Assembly (NCBI GenBank): GCA_031289165.1 | Contig: JAITPZ010000236.1 | Coordinates: forward strand, 1-6,016 | Direction: 5' to 3' | From: Synergistaceae bacterium | Lineage (GTDB): Bacteria > Synergistota > Synergistia > Synergistales > Aminobacteriaceae | DNA length: 6,016 nt | In this document: piece after piece, positions 1 to 5,352 of the stretch | How positions within the stretch are numbered: position 1 is the stretch's first letter | Layout of the letters: every line of letters begins with the position of its first letter | The notes under the pieces: generated by a model | What the model saw: only the letters and a program-made list of their open reading frames with translations | Databases searched by the model: none | What the model was told of the DNA's origin: nothing | Translations under genes and position numbers: made by a program

Positions 1-77
1 ATAATCCATCCAAAACTCTCCCTCCGTCTCTCTGATGTCGATTATAGACGCACGCGCCGGAGCGTCATGGTCAGATT

Positions 78-110
78 GCCGTATTCAGACGGCGGGAAAG
101 CTGAATTTCC
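78..110. repeat. Two tandem small hairpins with complementary loops
   Basis: Bases 78-82 (GCCGT) pair with 89-93 (ACGGC) around the 6-nt loop ATTCAG. Bases 95-99 (GGAAA) pair with 106-110 (TTTCC) around the 6-nt loop GCTGAA. Five bases of the first loop (TTCAG, 84-88) are exactly complementary to five of the second (CTGAA, 101-105), so a loop-loop contact or an alternative hairpin is possible. A further 5-bp stem with a 10-nt loop lies just upstream (47-51 with 62-66). No U-tract follows directly, so this is not a standard terminator. Function is unknown, and such short stems can arise by chance. Confidence 0.35.
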
Positions 111-160
111 GGTCTCAGCGGAGGGAGCGAATCTTTTTTCGGACAGAACGCCAGAGCGGA

Positions 161-300
161 AATCAATGTTAAGTTTTTTGATTTCGATCACATTTTCAAT
201 GGATTTATACTTCATTTTTGTCAATAAAAATGATTGTTTCATATGTAATTACGCAAAATGCCTGTTTTTATTTTTATTAACCCATTTTTATTATCAATAA
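161..300. other. AT-rich tract upstream of the operon promoter
   Basis: Only 30 of 140 bases are G or C (21%), against 54% in the preceding 160 bases and clearly GC-rich genes downstream. The tract has A/T runs, including T6 at 174-179, and the reiterated TTTTTATT motif at 265-292. It ends about 45 bases before the candidate -35 box. Such tracts often bend DNA or bind nucleoid proteins. That role is inferred from composition and position alone. Confidence 0.5.
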
Positions 301-345
301 GCAATATTGTCAACGAGTCGCAGTGTTGAAAAGTTTCGATCGTGT

Positions 346-374
346 TTGACAAATTTATCGCGCCGTGCAATCAT
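346..374 (+). promoter_or_regulatory. Candidate sigma70-type promoter for the mgl operon
   Basis: A perfect -35 hexamer TTGACA (346-351) is followed, after a 17-base spacer, by AATCAT (369-374), which matches the TATAAT consensus at four of six positions. An alternative -10, CATAAA (372-377), would need a 20-base spacer. Transcription would start near 381 and give a leader of about 270 nt before mglB. It is the best promoter I could find between the AT-rich tract and mglB. I recognise no clear LacI-type or CRP operator beside it. No experimental support exists in the sequence itself. Confidence 0.4.
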
Positions 375-527
375 AAAATAATCCAAAAATGAATACGTAG
401 TCATTCCGTGATATTCTGAAGAAAGTGTTCCAACGGTCACAGCGGCCGGAAGGCTTGCGTTCGTTTCCGTGCCGAAAACGACCCCATTTCGGGGACGGCG
501 CTCGACGCGAACGAGGAAGGAGGGATT

Positions 528-584
528 ATGACCTTTAGTGATTTGCCGCCGCTTTATCCCGGAAAGCCTCACGGAGAGAACTAA
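528..584 (+). CDS. Possible 18-residue leader peptide upstream of mglB
   Basis: An ATG at 528 follows a very strong Shine-Dalgarno (AAGGAGGG, 517-524) with a slightly short gap. It opens an 18-codon frame ending in TAA at 582-584, which would encode MTFSDLPPLYPGKPHGEN. It lies inside the predicted mglB leader, with 65 bases between its stop and the mglB start. Its peptide resembles nothing I know, and has one Pro-Pro pair. It could be a translated leader peptide or upstream open frame that couples to mglB, or a chance ATG behind a purine-rich stretch. The strong ribosome site is what makes it worth listing; the coding call is tentative. Confidence 0.3.
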   Translation: MTFSDLPPLYPGKPHGEN

Positions 585-632
585 ACAGCCATATTGCAGA
601 AACTGTGTTCAAAACTTGTTTTCCAAAATCTG

Positions 633-640
633 AAGGAGGG
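633..640 (+). promoter_or_regulatory. Strong ribosome binding site that sets the mglB start
   Basis: AAGGAGGG sits nine bases before the ATG at 650 and is close to a perfect anti-16S match. It fixes the start at 650 (or the adjacent ATG at 653) rather than the in-frame GTG at 605. That GTG has no Shine-Dalgarno and would put 15 non-signal-like residues before the basic n-region. Such a strong site fits the high expression usually needed for a binding protein. Confidence 0.85.
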
Positions 641-649
641 TTTTTCATT

Positions 650-1690
650 ATGATGAAAAGGAAATCTTTGAGGTGTTCCGTAATTTTGACTCTTCTGTTC
701 GTTCTGGTCTGTACCGGCGCGTCCTCCGCCGCGGAAAAACCCAAAATAGGCGTTTTGATTTTCGACTACGCGAACAACTACGTGTCCTACATACGCAACA
801 GCATCAATCAGGTGGGGGGAGACAGCGCGGAGATTTTGATGGTGGACGCGCAGAACGACCAGGCCCGGCAGGTCGAGCAGGTGGACACGGTCATCAGCCG
901 GGGCGTCGACGCTCTGGCCGTCAACGCCGTCAGCCCCGAGGCCGCGCCCACGATCATCGAGAAAGCCCGCGCGGCGGACCTGCCCATCGTCTTTTTCAAC
1001 CGCAGCCCCTCCAAAGAGGACATGTTGAGCTACGAGAAGTGCTGGTACGTGGGAACGACGCCCTACGACTCCGGGCGTCTTTCGTCGGAGATGGCGATGG
1101 CGGCCTTCAAAGCCGACCCCAAATACGATAAAAACAGGGACGGCGTGCTGCAGTACCTGATCATCAAGGGGACCCCCGGACATCCCGACGCCGAGGCCCG
1201 GACGCTCGCCGTGCAGGAGACCTTCGAAAAGGCGGGGTTCAAAGCGGAGCTTCTCGACGTTCAGACCGGCAACTTCAGGACGGCCGACGCCAAGGACGTC
1301 ATGGACGCATGGATCGGCAAGTTCGGGGATAAAATTGAGATGGTGCTCGCCAATAACGACGCGATGCTTCTGGGCTGCGTCGAGTCCCTGAAGGGCGAGG
1401 GGTATCTGACGCCCGGGAAGCCCTGCGGCCTCATCGGCATCAACGCGCTGCCGGAGGTTCTGCCCATGATCGAGGACGGTACGGTGCTCGGCTCCATCCT
1501 TTCCGACGCCTACTCGGAGGGGAAGAACATCTTCACCATGTGCTTCAACTCGGCGACCGGAAAGGACGTGCTGACCGGCGTAAACGGCCAGCTGGACGAC
1601 ATGAAGGCCATTCGCGTCCCCTACATCCCCATCGACAAAGGCAATATCCCCACGGCACAGGAAGTCTACAGATACGCGCTGGGGCAATGA
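650..1690 (+). CDS. mglB: Periplasmic sugar-binding protein of an Mgl-type ABC transporter
   Basis: This 346-residue protein is the periplasmic receptor of the importer and delivers a sugar to MglC/MglA. The N-terminus is a signal peptide: basic KRK (3-5), hydrophobic core at 11-20, and a signal peptidase I site after Ala27 or Ala28 (SSAA-EK). Cys21 lacks a proper lipobox. The mature part is a type-I periplasmic-binding fold like E. coli MglB. The calcium loop is conserved (Asp160, Asn162, Asp164, Gln168, plus Glu230 in DKIE). The sugar-site segment PGHPDAEAR (176-184) keeps His178, Asp180 and Arg184; Asn117 and Asn236 are also kept. By alignment from memory, other contacts differ: Asn42 for Asp14, Tyr44 for Phe16, Phe209 for Trp183, Asn265 for Asp236, Ser285 for Asn256. 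The family is secure, but the ligand need not be galactose or glucose. mglA follows after 34 bases. Confidence 0.93.
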   Translation: MMKRKSLRCSVILTLLFVLVCTGASSAAEKPKIGVLIFDYANNYVSYIRNSINQVGGDSAEILMVDAQNDQARQVEQVDTVISRGVDALAVNAVSPEAAPTIIEKARAADLPIVFFNRSPSKEDMLSYEKCWYVGTTPYDSGRLSSEMAMAAFKADPKYDKNRDGVLQYLIIKGTPGHPDAEARTLAVQETFEKAGFKAELLDVQTGNFRTADAKDVMDAWIGKFGDKIEMVLANNDAMLLGCVESLKGEGYLTPGKPCGLIGINALPEVLPMIEDGTVLGSILSDAYSEGKNIFTMCFNSATGKDVLTGVNGQLDDMKAIRVPYIPIDKGNIPTAQEVYRYALGQ

Positions 1691-1724
1691 CGACTCGATA
1701 AGGAAGAAGGAAGGCGGCAGTCGA

Positions 1725-3221
1725 TTGGACCGGTATCTGCTGGAGATCGTCGACCTCTGCAAGTCCTTTCCGGGAGTCCAGGCTCTGGATCGCGCCCGCC
1801 TGCAGCTCCGCCCCGGAAGCATCCACGCGCTGATGGGCGAGAACGGGGCGGGCAAGTCCACGATGATGAAGTGCCTTTTTGGGATATACAGAAAGGATTC
1901 GGGCGAAATTCTGCTGGACGGAAGGCCCGTATCCTTTCAAAATCCAAGGGAGGCGCTGGATAACGGCGTTTCCATGGTTCACCAGGAGCTCAATCAGGTT
2001 CTGCAGCGCAGCGTCATGGACAACATCTGGCTGGGTCGTTTCCCCGGCAGAGGGGTGTTCGTCGACGAGCGGAAAATGTACGGGGACACCCGCGCCATTC
2101 TGTCGGACATGGGGATCTCCATCGACCCGGGAGAAAAGATGGAAAACCTCTCAGTCTCGCAGCGTCAGATGGTGGAAATCGCCAAAGCCGTTTCGTACGA
2201 CGCCAGGGTCATCGTGCTGGACGAACCCACGTCCTCGCTGACCGAAACCGAGGTGGAGCACCTCTTCAAAATCATACGCAAGCTGCGCGACTCGGGGTGC
2301 GGGGTCGTCTACATCTCCCACAAAATGGAGGAAATTCTGGCCATCTCGGACGAGGTGACGGTCATGAGGGACGGCCGCTGGATCGAAACCGCCCCGGCCC
2401 ACGCGCTGACCATGGACAGAATCATCTCCCTGATCGTGGGAAGGGAGCTGGTCGACCGCTTCCCCAAAAAGGAGAACGTCCCCGGGGAGGAGATCCTCCT
2501 GAAGGTAGAAAACCTGAAAGGCGCGTATCCGCCCACGGTGATCGACGCCTCCTTCGAGCTTCACGGGGGTGAAATTCTGGGTATCGTGGGGCTGATGGGT
2601 TCGAGGCGAACGGAGATGGTCGAGACCCTCTTCGGCATACGCAAAAAGCAGTCGGGCAGCGTCTACGTCAGGGGCAGAAAGGTGGAAATCTCCTCGGCGG
2701 GCCAGGCTATCCGCCTCGGTATGTCCCTGGTGACGGAGGAACGCCGTCAGACGGGGATATTCGAGACACTCAGCATCACCTTCAACACGATCATCGCCAA
2801 CCTGGACAGCTACTGCCGCATGGGGCTGCTCGACGACGCGAAAATCAACAGAGACACGGAGGGAATCATCCAAAAACTCAGGGTCAGGACTCCCTCGAGA
2901 AGGACGAAGATGCAGAGCCTGTCGGGCGGGAACCAGCAGAAGGTGATTATCGGCCGCTGGCTCCTGACTCGGAGCGACATCGTCATGATGGACGAGCCCA
3001 CGAGGGGAATCGACGTGGGCTCGAAATACGAAATTTATCAGCTGATCAACGAGCTTGCGAAAAACGGGAAAGCCGTGCTGTTCGTCTCCTCGGAAATGCC
3101 GGAGGTTCTGGGGCTTTCCGACCGGATTCTGGTAATGTCCGGCGGCAGGGTCGCCGGGATTCTCGACGCCCGCGAGGCGACCCAGGAGAAAATTATGCGC
3201 CTGGCCGCGAAATATCTGTAG
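1725..3221 (+). CDS. mglA: Sugar ABC transporter ATPase, double-domain MglA type
   Basis: This 498-residue cytoplasmic ATPase energises import through MglC. It has two fused ABC domains, the usual layout and length for the MglA/RbsA/XylG family. Domain 1 is complete: Walker A GENGAGKST (38-46), Q-loop Gln87, signature LSVSQRQ (142-148), Walker B VIVLDEP with Glu167, and H-loop His199. Domain 2 has a degenerate Walker A (GLMGSRRTE, 289-297, without the lysine), a good signature LSGGNQQK (399-406), Walker B MMDEPTRGID with Glu424, and Ser456 where the switch histidine would be. This asymmetry is normal for the family and leaves one fully competent ATP site. Similarity to E. coli MglA runs over the whole length (for example VETLFGIR and KVIIGRWLL). 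The start is a rare TTG at 1725, chosen because the protein begins just before the usual first beta strand and a moderate GGAAGG lies at 1709-1714. Confidence 0.95.
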   Translation: MDRYLLEIVDLCKSFPGVQALDRARLQLRPGSIHALMGENGAGKSTMMKCLFGIYRKDSGEILLDGRPVSFQNPREALDNGVSMVHQELNQVLQRSVMDNIWLGRFPGRGVFVDERKMYGDTRAILSDMGISIDPGEKMENLSVSQRQMVEIAKAVSYDARVIVLDEPTSSLTETEVEHLFKIIRKLRDSGCGVVYISHKMEEILAISDEVTVMRDGRWIETAPAHALTMDRIISLIVGRELVDRFPKKENVPGEEILLKVENLKGAYPPTVIDASFELHGGEILGIVGLMGSRRTEMVETLFGIRKKQSGSVYVRGRKVEISSAGQAIRLGMSLVTEERRQTGIFETLSITFNTIIANLDSYCRMGLLDDAKINRDTEGIIQKLRVRTPSRRTKMQSLSGGNQQKVIIGRWLLTRSDIVMMDEPTRGIDVGSKYEIYQLINELAKNGKAVLFVSSEMPEVLGLSDRILVMSGGRVAGILDAREATQEKIMRLAAKYL

Positions 3222-3233
3222 AGGTGACTCGTC

Positions 3234-4238
3234 GTGACGATGTCCAAAATAGGGCGTTTTGCCCTGAATTACGCGATTTATATCGTGCTTTTCGCGCTGC
3301 TGGCGACCATCGTGATGTTCGACAAAAATTTTTTGTCCTTTCGAAACTTCGGGTTCATCCTGAGCCAGGCCTCCACCCGCATCATTCTGGCGCTCGGGAT
3401 CGCGGGGATCATCGTCTCCGGCAACACGGACCTCTCGCTTGGAAGAAGCGTGGGGCTCGCCGCCCTCGTCGCGTGCAGCCTCCTGCAAAACCCCACCTAC
3501 GTGGGCCGCATCTACGCGACGATGCCCCAGCTGCCCCTGTGGCTGCCCCTGCTGGCGGCCATGCTGCTCTGCGCCTTTTTCTCCGTCCTCCAGAGCCTGG
3601 TGGTGGGCGTTTTGAAAGTGGCGCCCTTCATCGCGTCCCTGGGGTTCCAGCTCATTCTCTTCGGCGTGCAGTCCCTTTATTTCGACGCGGTCAACAACTC
3701 CTCCCCCATCGGGGGCCTGGATCCGGCGTTTTCGCGCTTCGCTCAGGGCGCCTTCAACATATGGGGAATACGGCTGCCCTATCTGGTGCTCTACGCGCTG
3801 CTCACGACGGCCGTCGTATGGATCGTCTGGAACAAAACGAAACTGGGGAAAAACATGTTCGCCATCGGCGGCAACGCTGAGGCCGCGAGCGTTTCCGGCG
3901 TCAGCATCGTCAAAAATCTCATAATGATTTACTTCATAGCGGGGCTCTTATACGGATTTGGCGGAGCCCTGGAGGGTGCGCGGACGGGAAGCGCCACCAA
4001 CGTCACGGGCCAGTCCTACGAGCTGGACGCCATAGCCGCCTGCGTGGTCGGCGGCGTCTCCATGCGCGGGGGCATAGGCTCCATCATCGGCGTGATCACG
4101 GGCGTCCTCATCTTTCAGGTCATCAACTACGGGCTGGTTTTCATCGGCGTCAACCCCTACGTTCAGTACACCATCAAGGGGTTCATCATCATTCTGGCGG
4201 TCTCCATCGACACGCAGAAATATCTCAAAAAGAAATGA
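3234..4238 (+). CDS. mglC: Sugar ABC transporter permease, MglC type
   Basis: This inner-membrane permease of 334 residues belongs to the MglC/RbsC/AraH family and is expected to work as a homodimer with MglA. Hydrophobic segments are visible at roughly 13-28, 45-62, 72-84, 101-128, 131-149, 180-198, 227-246, 263-275, 281-303 and 310-325, fitting the eight to ten helices of the family. Characteristic blocks include NTDLSLGR (64-71), the cytoplasmic coupling loop NKTKLGKNMFAIGGN (200-214), ELDAIAACVVGG (263-274) and INYGLVFIGVNPY (297-309). All closely match E. coli MglC as I recall it. The GTG at 3234 is preferred because GAGGTG (3221-3226) lies seven bases upstream; the ATG two codons later is spaced less well. 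The gene starts 12 bases after mglA and its end abuts the first dehydrogenase. Confidence 0.95.
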   Translation: MTMSKIGRFALNYAIYIVLFALLATIVMFDKNFLSFRNFGFILSQASTRIILALGIAGIIVSGNTDLSLGRSVGLAALVACSLLQNPTYVGRIYATMPQLPLWLPLLAAMLLCAFFSVLQSLVVGVLKVAPFIASLGFQLILFGVQSLYFDAVNNSSPIGGLDPAFSRFAQGAFNIWGIRLPYLVLYALLTTAVVWIVWNKTKLGKNMFAIGGNAEAASVSGVSIVKNLIMIYFIAGLLYGFGGALEGARTGSATNVTGQSYELDAIAACVVGGVSMRGGIGSIIGVITGVLIFQVINYGLVFIGVNPYVQYTIKGFIIILAVSIDTQKYLKKK

Positions 4239-4244
4239 GAGGGG
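4239..4244 (+). promoter_or_regulatory. Ribosome binding site that sets the first dehydrogenase start
   Basis: The purine run GAGGGG just after the mglC stop lies about six bases before the ATG at 4250. An in-frame ATG at 4235 overlaps the mglC stop as ATGA, but only an A-rich sequence without a Shine-Dalgarno precedes it. It would also add five residues ahead of the MKAAVL start typical of these enzymes. I therefore use 4250, though stop-start reinitiation at 4235 cannot be excluded. Confidence 0.7.
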
Positions 4245-4249
4245 CACAT

Positions 4250-5269
4250 ATGAAAGCGGCCGTACTGCGCGAGTTCCATCGGCCCCTTTCGCTGGAGGAA
4301 AGGGAGATTCCATCCCCCGGCGACGGGGAGGTGCTTGTGAAGGTTCGAGCCAGCGGGCTCTGCGTCTCGGACCTTCACATTCAGGACGGGATGATCGCCT
4401 CGACGCCGCTGCCCCACGTCCCCGGCCACGAGACGGCGGGCGAGGTGGCCGCACTGGGCGAAAACGTCCGAAATTTTTCTGTCGGAGACCACGTCATCGT
4501 CGGCATCGACGTTACCTGCGGCGAGTGCCGTTTCTGTCGCACCGGGAGGGGCAATCTCTGTAAAAACCTGAAGCGAACGGGCTTCGAGCTGGATGGCGGA
4601 CACGCGGAGTACGTGACGGCGCGCCGGGAACAGCTCTTCAAAATCGACCACGCCGTGCCCTTCGCCGAGGCCTGCATCATCCCCGACGCGGTCGCCTGCA
4701 TGTACCACGCGATCAAAGCCCAGGCGGGAGTCCGCGCCGGAGACAGAGCCCTGATCCTGGGCGCGGGGGGGCTGGGTATGCAGGGCATCCGGATTTTAAA
4801 ATATTTTGGAGCGGAGACGTGGTGCACCAGCCGTCAGAAAGCCAAACTGGACCTGGCCCGTTCTCTCGGGGCCGACCACGCCCTCGACTCGACCGCGGCG
4901 ACGCTCGTCGCGGAGATCGAGCGCATGACGGACGGAGAGATGTGCGACGTCGTGTTTGACAACATCGGAATCGCGTCCTCCGTCCAGACGTCGCTCGGGC
5001 TGATCCGTCCGGGAGGGAAGGTCGTAGTCGTCGGTTACAACGACCCCGCCTTCACGGTCGGCTATCAGGACCTGGTCATCAGGGAGAAGGAGGTCATCGG
5101 CATTCGCGGATCGACCCGGCAGGAGATCGCCGAGGTCGTTCGCCTCGCGGAACGCGGCAAAATCAAACCCTTCGTCTGGAGGACGATCCCGTTTGAGGAA
5201 ATCAACGAGGGCCTGAACGCGCTGCGCAAAGGGGAAAGCATGGGGCGCACCGTCGTGATGTTCGACTGA
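4250..5269 (+). CDS. Zinc-dependent medium-chain alcohol/polyol dehydrogenase
   Basis: This 339-residue cytoplasmic enzyme should interconvert an alcohol and an aldehyde or ketone with a nicotinamide cofactor. The MDR layout is clear: an N-terminal GroES-like catalytic domain, then a Rossmann domain from about 165. Catalytic-zinc ligands are Cys38, His60 and Glu61 (GHE, 59-61), with Asp146 at the usual fourth position. Structural-zinc cysteines are 90, 93, 96 and 104. The dinucleotide loop is GAGGLG (171-176). At the end of the second Rossmann strand the acidic residue typical of NAD-binding members is replaced by Ser194-Arg195, so NADP(H) use is possible. It sits 11 bases after mglC and is probably in the same operon, suggesting it acts on the imported compound or a product of it. 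MDR substrates cannot be assigned from motifs, so no gene symbol is given. Confidence 0.9.
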   Translation: MKAAVLREFHRPLSLEEREIPSPGDGEVLVKVRASGLCVSDLHIQDGMIASTPLPHVPGHETAGEVAALGENVRNFSVGDHVIVGIDVTCGECRFCRTGRGNLCKNLKRTGFELDGGHAEYVTARREQLFKIDHAVPFAEACIIPDAVACMYHAIKAQAGVRAGDRALILGAGGLGMQGIRILKYFGAETWCTSRQKAKLDLARSLGADHALDSTAATLVAEIERMTDGEMCDVVFDNIGIASSVQTSLGLIRPGGKVVVVGYNDPAFTVGYQDLVIREKEVIGIRGSTRQEIAEVVRLAERGKIKPFVWRTIPFEEINEGLNALRKGESMGRTVVMFD

Positions 5270-5277
5270 TATACAAT
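5267..5277 (+). promoter_or_regulatory. Possible extended -10 promoter ahead of the second dehydrogenase
   Basis: The stop codon of the first dehydrogenase lies in TGATATACAAT. This contains TG-A-TATACA, an extended -10 arrangement, and overlapping TACAAT (five of six to consensus). I find no good -35 box 16-18 bases upstream. It would start transcription near 5284, about 70 bases before the next ATG, and could give that gene separate expression. The 83-base gap contains no convincing terminator; one 5-bp inverted repeat (CCAGG 5278-5282, CCTGG 5308-5312) has a 25-base loop and is weak. Confidence 0.22.
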
Positions 5278-5352
5278 CCAGGACCCCCTGACCTCGATAT
5301 TAAAAAACCTGGTTTATTGCATTGCTGACACAACATATCGGAGGGTAAATCC

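Larger units (their letters stand above)
1..604. other. Intergenic upstream region without a convincing gene
   Basis: No reading frame here has both a ribosome binding site and a protein-like composition. One + frame is open from base 1 to 300, but its product turns into a low-complexity F/L/Y/N-rich string once it enters the AT-rich tract, so I read it as chance. By direct count GC is about 54% over 1-160 and about 21% over 161-300. Composition then rises again towards mglB. The tract at 265-292 contains three copies of TTTTTATT, two of them overlapping. The region contains small hairpins (47-66, 78-93, 95-110, 461-481), a candidate promoter (346-374) and a short leader frame (528-584). No terminator of an upstream gene is evident. 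Confidence 0.6.

Noticed and set aside
84..93. TTCAGACGGC, an exact match to the reverse complement of the 10-base Neisseria DNA uptake sequence (GCCGTCTGAA).
   Set aside because: I saw only this one copy, nothing else suggests Neisseria, and a chance match somewhere in 6 kb on two strands is around one in a hundred. It would matter only if many copies occur genome-wide.
42..300. Opposed 66- and 77-codon frames in the upstream region.
   Set aside because: They overlap each other, cross the sharp GC change, have no ribosome sites I can see and no known motif. A conserved repeat could hide here, but nothing supports a protein.
482..494. CCCC-ATTTC-GGGG hairpin as a terminator or attenuator.
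   Set aside because: A 4-bp stem without a following T-run is too weak to call.
294..572. A 92-codon - strand frame covering the predicted promoter and leader.
   Set aside because: It starts with GTG without a Shine-Dalgarno and would overlap the best promoter and leader frame on the + strand.
605..649. In-frame GTG extension of mglB.
   Set aside because: It lacks a ribosome site, runs through the strong Shine-Dalgarno at 633-640 and would bury the signal peptide.
701..724. Possible lipoprotein signal at Cys21 of MglB.
   Set aside because: The residues before it are V-L-V, not a small residue at -1, and a good signal peptidase I site follows at 27-28.
581..1861. Long - strand open frame of 426 codons opposite mglB.
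   Set aside because: It is the codon-bias shadow of a GC-rich gene. The + strand has a signal peptide, conserved ligand and calcium motifs and a strong ribosome site, while the antisense product has no recognisable domain.
2151..3488. Long - strand open frame of 445 codons opposite mglA and the start of mglC.
   Set aside because: It spans the junction of two well-supported + genes and has a His/Asp/Arg-rich composition typical of antisense frames.
3948..4708. Overlapping - strand frames across the mglC/dehydrogenase junction.
   Set aside because: Low-complexity Arg/Pro/Ala- or Asp/Val-rich products that lie opposite conserved + coding sequence.
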